A DNA stretch of 64,000 nucleotides. It comes from Flavobacterium sp. (lineage in GTDB: Bacteria > Bacteroidota > Bacteroidia > Flavobacteriales > Flavobacteriaceae). The stretch is from assembly GCF_027531705.1 (NCBI RefSeq), contig NZ_JAPZSP010000005.1:1-64000 (forward strand), in the 5' to 3' direction. Position 1 is the stretch's first letter. Every line of letters begins with the position of its first letter. Under the pieces are notes generated by a model that was not told the origin of the DNA, did not search any database, and saw nothing but the letters and a program-made list of their open reading frames with translations. Below, piece after piece: positions 33,464 to 42,580 of this stretch. Made by a program: the position numbers and the translations under genes.

Positions 33464-34687
33464 ATGAAAAAAATATTACTTTTATTTAGTTTACTGTTAA
33501 TTCAGTTTGCTGTTGCTCAGAATATAACTTTTGCAGATACAAATTTTAAAAACTTATTATTAGCTTCTAAAATTGATTATAACGATCCCTATTTTACAGG
33601 TGAATTTATCAATTATCCGAGCATTGACAGCAACAACGATGGTGAAATTTCACAAGCAGAAGCCTTACTTGTTATTAGGTTAGATATGGGTTATGCAGAA
33701 ATAAATGACTTGTCAGGCCTTGAATATTTTACAAATCTTGAGGGTTTTAATTCACTATATTTTAATTCTTCAAGTTTCAATTTTCCCACATTGGTTAATT
33801 TGGAAAATCTTACTCTTTCTGACGCTGTAAGTGGACTAAGCAATTTAACCAGTTTAGATTTATCAAGTAATATAAATTTAAAAAAAGTTAGTTGTTCGGT
33901 CTATGGTAATATAAATCTAAATAACTTGACTAATTTGAAAAGCTTATCGATTTTTGGAACGTTTACAGAGATTGATTTATCGGACTGTATAAATTTGCTT
34001 GAGTTGTATTTAACTGCGCCTTTAACTGAATTAAATCTATCTAGTAATACCAAACTTGTAAATTTAAATATTGCAAATTCTGACTTTACAACAATAAATT
34101 TAAGTTCTTGTCCTAATTTAGAAATTGTTTATATTAACAAAACAGAAATGGAAACCTTAAATTTAGGCTCAATAAAACATATTAGATATCTTTTCGTTCA
34201 AGAAAATAAACTCACATCTTTAGACACAAGTTTCTTATTTAATTTGCAAAATTTAAACTGTGATAATAATGATTTAAACTATCTATCTGTAAAAAATAAT
34301 GGTTTAATTTTTGGTGATAATTCTGGAATGTCATTTGCTGGAAATCCAAATTTAGAAACTATTTGTTGCGATCCTAACGAAATTGTATATATTCAAAACC
34401 AATGTAATTTTCTAGGTTATGATAATACTGTTGTAAGTGATTGTGCGCAACCACAAATTACTCTCAAAACGGTTACTATGTTTCCTAATCCTGTAAAAGA
34501 TATGTTGCATTTGGATTCTGCTGAAAAAATAAATAAAGTTGAAGTTTTCGGAAGCAATGGATTGTTAATAATGACTTCCGAAAATGTAAGTGATGTTGTT
34601 GATATGCAAGCTTTGCAATCCGGAATATATTTTTTGAAAATTTATAGAGATATAGATGTTTCACAAATGAAATTTATGAAAGGTTAG
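33464..34687 (+). CDS. Leucine-rich repeat T9SS cargo protein
   Basis: 407 residues. Signal peptide ends at Val-Ala-Gln. Residues about 50-65 hold an EF-hand-like DSNNDGEISQAEAL. Leucine-rich repeats of the type LTSLDLSSNINL and ELNLSSNTKLVNL run to about residue 300. After a Cys-rich bridge comes a type A sorting domain (about 335-407) with MFPNPVKDMLHLDS and LQSGIYFLKIY. It should be exported by the type IX system. Binding partners are unknown. Confidence 0.88.
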   Translation: MKKILLLFSLLLIQFAVAQNITFADTNFKNLLLASKIDYNDPYFTGEFINYPSIDSNNDGEISQAEALLVIRLDMGYAEINDLSGLEYFTNLEGFNSLYFNSSSFNFPTLVNLENLTLSDAVSGLSNLTSLDLSSNINLKKVSCSVYGNINLNNLTNLKSLSIFGTFTEIDLSDCINLLELYLTAPLTELNLSSNTKLVNLNIANSDFTTINLSSCPNLEIVYINKTEMETLNLGSIKHIRYLFVQENKLTSLDTSFLFNLQNLNCDNNDLNYLSVKNNGLIFGDNSGMSFAGNPNLETICCDPNEIVYIQNQCNFLGYDNTVVSDCAQPQITLKTVTMFPNPVKDMLHLDSAEKINKVEVFGSNGLLIMTSENVSDVVDMQALQSGIYFLKIYRDIDVSQMKFMKG

Positions 34688-34703
34688 ATTTTTGCTAAAA
34701 ATA

Positions 34704-34750
34704 AAAAAATCCCAAATTTCAATTTAACGCATTGGAATTTGGGATTTTTA
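34704..34750 (+). terminator. Terminator of the leucine-rich protein gene
   Basis: Long inverted repeat with one mismatch: AAAAATCCCAAATT on the left (from 34705) and AATTTGGGATTTTT on the right (to 34750), with CAAT/ATTG continuing inward. A-rich before and T-rich after. The remaining bases to the next gene contain only a second hairpin (34895-34924). Confidence 0.8.
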
Positions 34751-34894
34751 ATTTTACTCATTTCAATGACAATTTTATTTTGTAGTTTTTTAATTTTTAA
34801 AGTTTAAAAATGGAGTTGGAGTGTTGAAAGTTGTATTCTAAAAAGTGAGGGTTTTTATTTTTAAATTGTAGTTAAAAGTGAATTAAAATAGAAA

Positions 34895-34924
34895 ACCCTT
34901 TCTTTATTTTATATTTGAAAGGGT
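34895..34924 (-). terminator. Terminator of the unknown two-gene operon
   Basis: Arms ACCCTTTC and GAAAGGGT (34895-34902 and 34917-34924) pair perfectly with a 14-base loop; on the minus strand the stem is followed by TTTTCTATTTT. It lies 38 bases after the stop codon of the gene at 34962. Confidence 0.7.
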
Positions 34925-34961
34925 ATTTTCATTTTATTGACACAGAAAAATATAATGTTAA

Positions 34962-35315
34962 TTATAATACATTAACAATTTTTACTCTGTCACCAATTTT
35001 TATTTTGGTTAATAATTCTTTTTCTACATCAAGTTCTTTAACTAATAAAGTAATTTGAAACATGTTTTTATCTTTTTTTAATTCAGATACCAAAATGGTC
35101 ATTTTATCTTGAATATGTTGCACTTTAAAAAAGCCTTTTGGAATTTCTAATTTACCTAAACTTTTTTTGGTAATAGGGTCAAAAATCTCTTGACCTTCCT
35201 CATAAACAAGAAATCTCATATAAGAATCAATGAAATCATCATAACCTTTGTTTATGACAATTTGAAAATCATCTATTTTACTTGCTACTAAAATATTTGA
35301 AGTTTTGTTATCCAT
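34962..35315 (-). CDS. Unknown 117-residue protein, FlgT-C-like pattern
   Basis: No signal peptide or membrane segment is visible. The pattern IVINKGYDDFIDSYMRFLVYEEG, DPITKKSLGKLEIPKG and FFKVQHIQDKM resembles small beta-barrel domains seen at the C-terminus of FlgT-like proteins (NxGxxDGxxxGxxF-Vy, then P-TGexLG). The protein would then be a single barrel domain. Its start codon overlaps the end of the membrane protein gene by 8 bases, so both are co-translated and probably work together. I do not recognise the family with certainty. Confidence 0.65.
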   Translation of the reverse strand: MDNKTSNILVASKIDDFQIVINKGYDDFIDSYMRFLVYEEGQEIFDPITKKSLGKLEIPKGFFKVQHIQDKMTILVSELKKDKNMFQITLLVKELDVEKELLTKIKIGDRVKIVNVL

Positions 35316-35826
35316 TATAGCTGAGGTAATTTTTGATTAATATTGATAATAAAGCATTGTTTTCGTTGTTCAGTATTTTATCGAAATCATCTTCATAAAC
35401 AGTTTTAAAATTTTCTTCAAATGATAGAACTTTGATTTGTACAAATTCTTCTTGAATATTCTGAACATAACCATTTGCAAATAACTGTTGAAAATTATTT
35501 TTAATATAGTAAATTGATACCAGTTGAGAAAATTCAAGATTATTATTATTTTCAACGAGAAGTAGATTATCCTTTCTTGAAAATTGAAAAACTTTACTGT
35601 TTTTTACTATTCTTTGTGTATGACTTTTATATATGTCATAAGTTAATTTTATTAAGATAATTGAAATGAATGAACATAATATCAAAACCGCAGCAAACCA
35701 TTTAATGCTAAGACGAGTATCCCAATCAATGAAAATTGAAATTATTCCAAATAGACCTCCAACGATTCCAATTAAAATTGAGATACCATTTAAAGATAAG
35801 ATGTCATTTAGTTTTTGTTTTATCAT
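35308..35826 (-). CDS. Unknown membrane protein with two helices
   Basis: 172 residues. Two hydrophobic segments lie near residues 14-32 (ISILIGIVGGLFGIISIFI) and 42-62 (FAAVLILCSFISIILIKL), leaving a C-terminal domain of about 105 residues, rich in Asn, Glu and Phe, in the cytoplasm by the positive-inside rule. The soluble part contains KVFQFSRKDNLLLVENN and LVSIYYIKNN. No known catalytic motif is seen. It overlaps the FlgT-C-like gene. The pair is flanked by purA and a T9SS cargo gene and has noticeably higher AT content than either. Confidence 0.68.
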   Translation of the reverse strand: MIKQKLNDILSLNGISILIGIVGGLFGIISIFIDWDTRLSIKWFAAVLILCSFISIILIKLTYDIYKSHTQRIVKNSKVFQFSRKDNLLLVENNNNLEFSQLVSIYYIKNNFQQLFANGYVQNIQEEFVQIKVLSFEENFKTVYEDDFDKILNNENNALLSILIKNYLSYNG

Positions 35827-35914
35827 TTAAGGCGAATTTTAAATAATTGATCAATAATTTTAATTATCAAATTTTAAACTAAAAATTATTTAATCAATTA
35901 ATTTTTTATAAATT

Positions 35915-37186
35915 CTATTTCAAAATAGTCTGTTTTCTATCAGGACCAACCGAAACTATTTTTATTGGAACTTCGACTTCTTTTTCAATAAATTCGATGT
36001 AGTCTTTTAGTTCTTTTGGTAAACTGTCAAATGTTGTTAAACCTGTTAAATCGGCTTGCCAACCTTTGAATTCGGTGTAAATTGGTGTTACGTTTTCTTC
36101 TTCGATGTTGTATGGTAAATGTTGAATAACTTGTCCTTTATAGTTGTAAGATGTACAAACTTTCAAGGTTTCAAATCCTGATAGAACATCACCTTTCATC
36201 ATCATTAATTGTGTTACGCCGTTCACTTGGATAGCATATTTTAAGGCAACCAAATCCAGCCAACCGCAACGTCTTTTTCTTCCAGTTACCGATCCAAATT
36301 CGTTTCCTACTTTTGCCATAACATCGCCAGCATCACCAAAATCTTCTGTTGGAAATGGACCAGAACCAACACGAGTTGTATAGGCTTTAAAAATTCCGAA
36401 GACTTCTTTGATTTTGTTAGGAGCAATTCCCAATCCTGTGCATGCGCCAGCTGCTGTTGTGTTGGATGATGTTACAAATGGATAAGTTCCAAAATCGACA
36501 TCTAATAATGAACCTTGAGCACCTTCACAAAGAATTGATTTTCCTGCTTTTTGTGCTTGCGCCAAATATTCTTCGCTGTCTATAAAATCTAGTTTTTTTA
36601 AATCTTCGATCGCTTCAAAAAACTCTTTTTCAAGTTCTGGTAAATTGTATTGAATAGAAACATCATAAAACTTAATCATAGCTTCATGTTTGTCTGCCAA
36701 AGCTCTGTATCGTTCTTTGAAATCAGCTAATTCAATATCGCCAACACGAATTCCGTTTCGTCCTGTTTTGTCCATGTAAGTTGGACCAATTCCTTTGAGT
36801 GTAGAACCAATTTTGGCTTTACCTTTAGAGGCTTCAGAAGCAGCATCAAGCAATCGGTGTGTTGGAAGAATTAAATGTGCTTTTCTTGAAATAATCAATT
36901 TAGATTTGATGTCCAAATTGAATTTGGCTAAACCGTCAATTTCGCTTTTGAAAACAACTGGGTCGATTACTACACCATTTCCAATAATATTGATATTGTT
37001 TTTGTGAAAAATTCCAGACGGAATGGTTCTTAAAACATGTTTTATTCCGTCAAATTCTAACGTGTGTCCAGCATTTGGTCCGCCTTGGAAGCGTGCAATT
37101 ATATCATATTTGGAAGTTAGTACGTCAACGATTTTTCCTTTTCCTTCGTCGCCCCATTGTAATCCTAGTAGTAAATCTACGGTCAT
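35915..37186 (-). CDS. purA: Adenylosuccinate synthase
   Basis: 423 residues, complete. It joins IMP and aspartate using GTP in AMP synthesis. The N-terminal LLGLQWGDEGKGK is the GTP-binding P-loop with the catalytic Asp; GPNAGHT, GIGPTYMDKTGRNGIRV and GRKRRCGWLD are the other family signatures. It follows fur by 45 bases on the same strand, separated by a hairpin. Confidence 0.97.
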   Translation of the reverse strand: MTVDLLLGLQWGDEGKGKIVDVLTSKYDIIARFQGGPNAGHTLEFDGIKHVLRTIPSGIFHKNNINIIGNGVVIDPVVFKSEIDGLAKFNLDIKSKLIISRKAHLILPTHRLLDAASEASKGKAKIGSTLKGIGPTYMDKTGRNGIRVGDIELADFKERYRALADKHEAMIKFYDVSIQYNLPELEKEFFEAIEDLKKLDFIDSEEYLAQAQKAGKSILCEGAQGSLLDVDFGTYPFVTSSNTTAAGACTGLGIAPNKIKEVFGIFKAYTTRVGSGPFPTEDFGDAGDVMAKVGNEFGSVTGRKRRCGWLDLVALKYAIQVNGVTQLMMMKGDVLSGFETLKVCTSYNYKGQVIQHLPYNIEEENVTPIYTEFKGWQADLTGLTTFDSLPKELKDYIEFIEKEVEVPIKIVSVGPDRKQTILK

Positions 37187-37206
37187 TTTTTTGTTGTTTA
37201 TTGTTG

Positions 37207-37227
37207 AGACAAGGCATTGCCTTGTCT
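37207..37227. repeat. Palindromic hairpin AGACAAGGC-ATT-GCCTTGTCT
   Basis: A perfect 9-bp stem with a three-base loop, between fur and purA. The word is known to me as a frequent intergenic palindrome in Bacteroidetes. It might act as a weak terminator or an mRNA-stability element between the two genes. Confidence 0.65.
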
Positions 37228-37231
37228 TTAC

Positions 37232-37696
37232 TTAATCTTTCTTCTTATTAGCATAAAAATACAACGAATGATTGTGTATTTCTATTCCAAAAATATCTTC
37301 GATGGTTTGTTTGATTGTTTGTATTCTTGGATCACAAAACTCGATTACTTCGCCAGTATCGGTCATAATGATATGATCGTGTTGTTTGTCGAAATACGAT
37401 TTCTCATAATGTGCCTGATTTTGACCAAATTGATGCTTGCGAACCAATCCGCAGTCAAGTAGCAATTCGATAGTATTATACAAAGTTGCACGAGAAACGC
37501 GGTAGTTCTTGTTTTTCATTTTGATATACAAATTCTCAATGTCAAAATGTTCTTCACTATTGTAAATTTCTTGAAGAATAGCGTAGCGTTCAGGCGTTTT
37601 TCGGTGTCCATTATTTTCAAGATATGCCGTAAAAACATTTTTTACAGTTTCTTGATTTTTAGTATTGTCAGTTGCAATTTGTGTCATATCTGGCAA
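37232..37696 (-). CDS. Fur-family transcriptional regulator
   Basis: 154 residues. An N-terminal winged helix (about 18-90) contains [14 protein letters not shown] and [19 protein letters not shown]; the dimer domain has [21 protein letters not shown] with the His-rich metal site. The usual CxxC pairs for structural zinc are not present. It represses by metal or peroxide sensing; which metal (Fur, Zur or PerR type) cannot be told. It lies between spoT and purA on one strand. Confidence 0.9.
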   Translation of the reverse strand: MPDMTQIATDNTKNQETVKNVFTAYLENNGHRKTPERYAILQEIYNSEEHFDIENLYIKMKNKNYRVSRATLYNTIELLLDCGLVRKHQFGQNQAHYEKSYFDKQHDHIIMTDTGEVIEFCDPRIQTIKQTIEDIFGIEIHNHSLYFYANKKKD

Positions 37697-37763
37697 AGAT
37701 AAATTTAAGTTTAGAAGTATAAAAGTTTAGCAGTTTAAAGTTATAAACTAATTGTTAATAAAG

Positions 37764-39983
37764 CTAGTTTTTATTTACTCGTGTAACTTTTTCAATTCCG
37801 TCTATTTTTCTAATATTTTCAATTAATTTTTTCAAAATGGTGTTATTCTGAACGATTACGGTAACTTGACCATTGAAAATCCCTGCTTGTCCACTCAACG
37901 AAATACTTTGAATATTTACGTGCATATTGTTAGAAATCACTTTGGTTAATTCGTTTGTTAATCCTAATGAATCCATTCCGGTGATGTCTAAAACGGCTCT
38001 AAATTCTTGTTGGGATGAATCTATCCATTTGGTTTGCAAAATTCGGTAAGCATAATTTGATTGCAAGCTAATAGCATTTGGACAATCTTTTTTATGCACT
38101 TTAATTCCTTCATTTATAGTAACAAATCCAAACACATCATCGCCAGGAATCGGATTGCAACAAGTGGAAAGTTTATAATCTAATTTATCTTGTTCTGAAC
38201 CAAAAACCAACATATCATAATTGTTGTTGATTACAGGTTTATGAATATCCTTGTCGGCAGTGCTTGGAGAACGCTTGATTTTGTTTTTGAAAAAATTCAT
38301 CAACGTATTGCTTTTCTGCGCTGCGTAATCTTTTAGTTGTTGGTTTTCTATGCTGCCAATACCAACACGGTAAAATAAATCTAAACTGGTTTTTAGTTTG
38401 AAAAAGTTAACTAATTCATTGACTACACTTTCGTTAAGTGTAATTTTTAAATGTTTTAATTTACGAGTTAATAATTCTTTGCCTTCTTCGGCAATTTTTT
38501 TATTATTATCATTTAATATATTTCTAATTTTGTTTTTGGCACGAGAAGTTGTTACATAATCAAGCCAATGGGCAGTTGGTTTTTGGTTTTGAGAAGTGAT
38601 AATTTCTATTTGATCGCCACTTTTTAATTCATGATTTAGTTGAACAAGTTTACCATTTACACGTGTTCCAAGGGTTTTGATTCCCAATTCAGAGTGAATA
38701 CTGAAAGCAAAATCTAACGAAGTGGCACCTTTTGGTAATGATTTGATTTCACCTTTTGGAGTGAACACAAAAATCTCTTTGGCGTACAAATTCATTTTGA
38801 AATCTTCGACAAAATCAACCGCATTGGTTTCGGAATTTTCGAGTGCTTCTTTTAGTAAATTTAGCCAGATATCAAGTCCACTTTCTTCGGTAGCACCTTG
38901 CTTGTATTTGTAATGTGCTGCATAACCTTTTTCGGCAATTTCGTCCATTCGTTCGCTTCTTACCTGTATTTCAACCCAACGACCTTTTGGTCCCATAACG
39001 GTTATGTGCAAAGCTTCATATCCGGTTGATTTTGGTGATGAAATCCAATCACGCAAACGACTCGGACTCGGACGATAATGATCGGTTACAATTGAATAAA
39101 TTTTCCAAGCAAGAAATTTTTCATCATGTGGATTTGATTTGTAAACAATTCTAAGCGCGAATTTGTCGTAAACTTCATCAAAGCTGACATTTTGCGCCGC
39201 CATTTTTCTACGAATAGAATAAATTGATTTTGGACGACCTTTGATTATATAATCAACACTTTCTTCGTCTAAAGCTTTTTTTAGCACTTGCGAAATGTCT
39301 TCTATATATTGGTCTTGTTCTTCTTTGGTTTCTTTTATTTTGCTAACAATATCATTATAAATAGCTGGTTCAGTGTATTTTAAACCTAAATCTTCCAATT
39401 GCGTTTTGATGTTATACAAACCCAATCTGTGCGCTAATGGTGCGTAAATATATAAGGTTTCAGAAGCAATTTTCACTTGTTTGTATTCGGGCATTGAACC
39501 CATAGTTTGCATATTGTGCAATCTATCAGCTAGTTTTATTAGGATTACCCTAACATCATCGTTGAGTGTTAATAGCATTTTACGGAAATTTTCCGCTTGC
39601 ATCGACACATTTAAATCTTTCTTAACCTGAGAAATTTTGGTTAAACCTTCGACTAACTGCGCTACTTTTTTGTTAAACATTTTTTCTATGTCTTCAACAG
39701 TAATATCAGTATCTTCAACAACATCATGCATTAAAGCAGCCGCAATAGAAGTAGCTCCAAGTCCGATTTCTGACGCGACAATTTTGGCAACAGCAATAGG
39801 ATGGAAGATATAGGCTTCTCCCGATTTGCGTCGTTGGTCTTTGTGAGCATCTACTGCCAAGTCAAATGCTTTTCGGATTAGTTTTTTATCAGCTTCACTA
39901 AGTGTTTGATAACTAATACGCAGCAATTCTTTGTATTCTTGGGCAATTGCTTTGTTTTCTTTTTCTATGTCAATCTCAGTCAT
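37764..39983 (-). CDS. RelA/SpoT bifunctional (p)ppGpp synthetase/hydrolase
   Basis: 739 residues with the full Rel layout. An HD hydrolase (about 45-200) shows His86-Asp87 in MHDVVEDTD and LADRLHNMQT. The synthetase domain follows with RGRPKSIYSIRRKM-type residues and GYEALHITVMGPKG. A TGS domain (about 405-465) starts at FVFTPKGEIKSLPKGAT. An ACT domain closes the protein. Both catalytic sites look intact, so it should make and degrade the stringent-response alarmone. It starts the spoT-fur-purA run; purA is a known target of ppGpp. Confidence 0.95.
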   Translation of the reverse strand: MTEIDIEKENKAIAQEYKELLRISYQTLSEADKKLIRKAFDLAVDAHKDQRRKSGEAYIFHPIAVAKIVASEIGLGATSIAAALMHDVVEDTDITVEDIEKMFNKKVAQLVEGLTKISQVKKDLNVSMQAENFRKMLLTLNDDVRVILIKLADRLHNMQTMGSMPEYKQVKIASETLYIYAPLAHRLGLYNIKTQLEDLGLKYTEPAIYNDIVSKIKETKEEQDQYIEDISQVLKKALDEESVDYIIKGRPKSIYSIRRKMAAQNVSFDEVYDKFALRIVYKSNPHDEKFLAWKIYSIVTDHYRPSPSRLRDWISSPKSTGYEALHITVMGPKGRWVEIQVRSERMDEIAEKGYAAHYKYKQGATEESGLDIWLNLLKEALENSETNAVDFVEDFKMNLYAKEIFVFTPKGEIKSLPKGATSLDFAFSIHSELGIKTLGTRVNGKLVQLNHELKSGDQIEIITSQNQKPTAHWLDYVTTSRAKNKIRNILNDNNKKIAEEGKELLTRKLKHLKITLNESVVNELVNFFKLKTSLDLFYRVGIGSIENQQLKDYAAQKSNTLMNFFKNKIKRSPSTADKDIHKPVINNNYDMLVFGSEQDKLDYKLSTCCNPIPGDDVFGFVTINEGIKVHKKDCPNAISLQSNYAYRILQTKWIDSSQQEFRAVLDITGMDSLGLTNELTKVISNNMHVNIQSISLSGQAGIFNGQVTVIVQNNTILKKLIENIRKIDGIEKVTRVNKN

Positions 39984-40204
39984 TGGTCTATTCTAGTAGT
40001 TGAATTTCTAAAATTAACAATAAGAAATGAGTTGTGCAAGTGGAAAAAATTAAATCTTCAAATTCTTAGTTTCATATATGTAGAATTTATTTTTTAGTGG
40101 TCATATATGTTATCGCCTTTTTATATATAGGTGTTTGCGTATGCAACATGTTGTTAATGGCGATTTCTTACCAATTTCTTCATCTTCATTTGTTTTCAAA
40201 TATG

Positions 40205-40212
40205 TATTTTTG
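40205..40212 (+). promoter_or_regulatory. Probable -7 promoter element of pafA
   Basis: TATTTTTG fits TANNTTTG and ends 17 bases before the pafA ATG, the close spacing usual for flavobacterial transcripts. Confidence 0.5.
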
Positions 40213-40229
40213 TCAAAATTATTTTTGTT

Positions 40230-41843
40230 ATGAAAAAAATCCTATTGTTATTCGTTATTGTTTTATTTTCAAATGTTCTGGCACAAGAACGTCCAAAATT
40301 GGTGGTTGGAATTGTTGTTGACCAAATGAAGATGGAGTATTTGTACCGTTTTTCGAATGATTTTTCAGAAAATGGATTCAAGCGATTGATGAATAAAGGC
40401 TATACTTTTCATAATATGCATTACAATTATATGCCAACTTATACGGCACCAGGTCATGCTTCGGTTTATACAGGAACAACGCCATCTGTTCATGGAATTG
40501 TAAGCAACGAGTGGTTTCACCGAACTTTAAAAAAAGAGGTGTATTGTACAGACGATGCTACTGTAACAACATTAGTTCCCGGAACAGAAACCGAAGGAAA
40601 AATGTCGCCAAGAAACTTGCAAAGTTCAACGATTACGGATGAATTGAAAATGGCAACCAATTTTAAAGGAAAAGTTATTGGAATTAGTATTAAAGATAGA
40701 GGTGCAATTTTGCCAGCTGGACATTTTGCCGATTGGGCTTTTTGGTACACTAAAACAGGTGAGTTTATTTCGAGTTCTTATTATGGAACTGCTTTGCCAA
40801 CTTGGGCTAACGATTTTAACAAAGAAAAAAATTATAGTAAATATGCCGAAAAAGGTTGGGGATTATTAAAAGCGAAAGAAACGTATAACGAAAGTCTTCC
40901 AGATGACAATCCGTATGAAGGGAAGTTGTATAAAAAAACACCATTTTTCCCTTATAATATGAAAGAAATGCTAGATAATAACGATGCTGGTGTTTTACGT
41001 GTTAGTCCGTATGGAAATAATTTGGTGGTAGATTTTGCCAAACGAGCCATCGAAAAAGAATCGTTAGGAAAAGATGCCATTACCGATTTTTTAGCAATAA
41101 GTTTTTCGTCAACTGATTATATTGGACATACTTTTGGACCGCGTTCTATCGAAATTCAAGATACTTATTTAAGGTTAGATGAAACAATTGCCGATTTTTT
41201 GAATTATTTGGATAAAACTGTTGGTAAAAATCAATATTTGGTGTTCTTAACGGCAGATCATGCTGGTGCAGAAAATGTTACGTATTTGAAAGATAATAAA
41301 TACAAAGTTGACAACATTAATTATAAAAATGTCGAATCTGATTTGAAAGAGTTTTCTAAGGCCACTTTTGGAGAAGATTTACTATTGAAATACGATAGTT
41401 TTAATGTGTTTTTTGATAAAGATTTAATCAAAACTAAAGGATTGGAATTGTCAAAAGTGAAACAAGCTTTTAAAGATTTTCTTTATACCAAAGAGTATGT
41501 GAAACGTGTCTTTACTGAAGAAGAAATTCTGGCATCTTCAGGAACAGATGATTTAATTGATTTTGTTGCTAATGGTTATGACCCGACGCAAAATGGCGAA
41601 TTGTATTTTATATACAAACCTGGTTATATCGAATATATGGCAACTGGAACTTCGCACGGTTCACCTTATAGTTACGATACGCATGTTCCGTTATTGTTTT
41701 ACGGTTGGAATATCAAAAAAGGCGAGTCGCATGATAAAAAAGTGATTACTCAAATTGCACCAACGGTTTCTCAATTGTTGAAAATTACGATGCCAAATAG
41801 CACCAAAAGTGAAGTGTTAACCGAAGTTTTTACTAAGAAATAA
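40230..41843 (+). CDS. pafA: PafA-like alkaline phosphatase family protein
   Basis: 537 residues, signal peptide ending at Val-Leu-Ala-Gln. The PafA layout is clear: Asp31 in GIVVDQMKMEY is a metal ligand, Thr72 in PTYTAPGHAS is the expected nucleophile, and FSSTDYIGHTFGPRS, LTADHAGAENV and GTSHGSPYSYDTHVP bring the remaining Asp/His metal ligands. It should dephosphorylate small phosphate esters in the periplasm. The stop codon touches that of the next gene without a spacer. Confidence 0.93.
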   Translation: MKKILLLFVIVLFSNVLAQERPKLVVGIVVDQMKMEYLYRFSNDFSENGFKRLMNKGYTFHNMHYNYMPTYTAPGHASVYTGTTPSVHGIVSNEWFHRTLKKEVYCTDDATVTTLVPGTETEGKMSPRNLQSSTITDELKMATNFKGKVIGISIKDRGAILPAGHFADWAFWYTKTGEFISSSYYGTALPTWANDFNKEKNYSKYAEKGWGLLKAKETYNESLPDDNPYEGKLYKKTPFFPYNMKEMLDNNDAGVLRVSPYGNNLVVDFAKRAIEKESLGKDAITDFLAISFSSTDYIGHTFGPRSIEIQDTYLRLDETIADFLNYLDKTVGKNQYLVFLTADHAGAENVTYLKDNKYKVDNINYKNVESDLKEFSKATFGEDLLLKYDSFNVFFDKDLIKTKGLELSKVKQAFKDFLYTKEYVKRVFTEEEILASSGTDDLIDFVANGYDPTQNGELYFIYKPGYIEYMATGTSHGSPYSYDTHVPLLFYGWNIKKGESHDKKVITQIAPTVSQLLKITMPNSTKSEVLTEVFTKK

Positions 41844-42503
41844 TTATTTTTCTCTAATTACGATAAGTTTAGCTTTGAAACCTTTTGCTTGCGAAAAAAT
41901 TACATTTTTTTTCAAAACATCTTGGTAATCAATAACTAAATACTGAGTTGTATTAGGGTAATATTCGCCTTCATTTAGGGTAACAAACTCTATTGTATTG
42001 AAACCCATTTGCAGATTGATTATGAATTTCTGTAAATTAAAATCTAACCTTATTTGAGGAACTTCTAGCTTTCCGTTTACGTACAGACTTAGCATATCGC
42101 CATCCACCATTTGATTATCTCGAACGTTGATGGTTAAGAATTCTCCTTTTGTAACAAAATCACCAAAGTATTCATCTTTTCTAAATGCGCCATAATCGAT
42201 ATCAGGATTGCCTTCACCAATGGCTATTTTTTTGTTTAAATCTTCTACAATCAAGTCGCCGGGATTGACAAATTGATTTTTTTTAGTCATACTTAAAGGA
42301 TTGAGGTTTTCAATTTTTTTGGTCGGACTAACTGGTGCAGGATTTGAAAAAGGATTTGTTTTTGGAGTAGTAGGCGCAATAGTTTTATTTCCATCATCTT
42401 TTATAGACGGTGGAATGGAAAAAGATTTATTCGAAAATTCAACTTGAGCATTACTCGATGCGCAAATTATTATTAGAAAAAAGAAAGCACTAAAAATTTT
42501 CAC
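41844..42503 (-). CDS. Conserved secreted protein of unknown function
   Basis: 219 residues. The signal peptide ends near Ser-Asn-Ala-Gln. A Pro/Thr/Lys-rich linker (about 40-75) leads into a beta domain starting at FVNPGDLIVEDLNKKIA; LTINVRDNQMVDGDMLSLYVNGK and NLQMGFNTIEFV suggest a small sandwich of the CUB or Ig type. No enzyme motif. It is convergent with pafA, the two stop codons sharing TAATTA. Function unknown. Confidence 0.75.
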   Translation of the reverse strand: MKIFSAFFFLIIICASSNAQVEFSNKSFSIPPSIKDDGNKTIAPTTPKTNPFSNPAPVSPTKKIENLNPLSMTKKNQFVNPGDLIVEDLNKKIAIGEGNPDIDYGAFRKDEYFGDFVTKGEFLTINVRDNQMVDGDMLSLYVNGKLEVPQIRLDFNLQKFIINLQMGFNTIEFVTLNEGEYYPNTTQYLVIDYQDVLKKNVIFSQAKGFKAKLIVIREK

Positions 42504-42580
42504 AGCCTATTTTTTGGTTAAAAATATAAAAAAATGGAAAAGCTACATTAATTTTAACTTTTCCATTAGATTATCAAAAA

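Noticed and set aside
40110..40180. ATCGCC ... GGCGAT inverted words upstream of pafA
   Set aside because: Six-base arms with a loop of about 45 bases are expected by chance in this composition.
40097..40321. 74-residue Cys-rich ORF upstream of pafA
   Set aside because: It overlaps the promoter and the pafA coding start in another frame; no conserved pattern.
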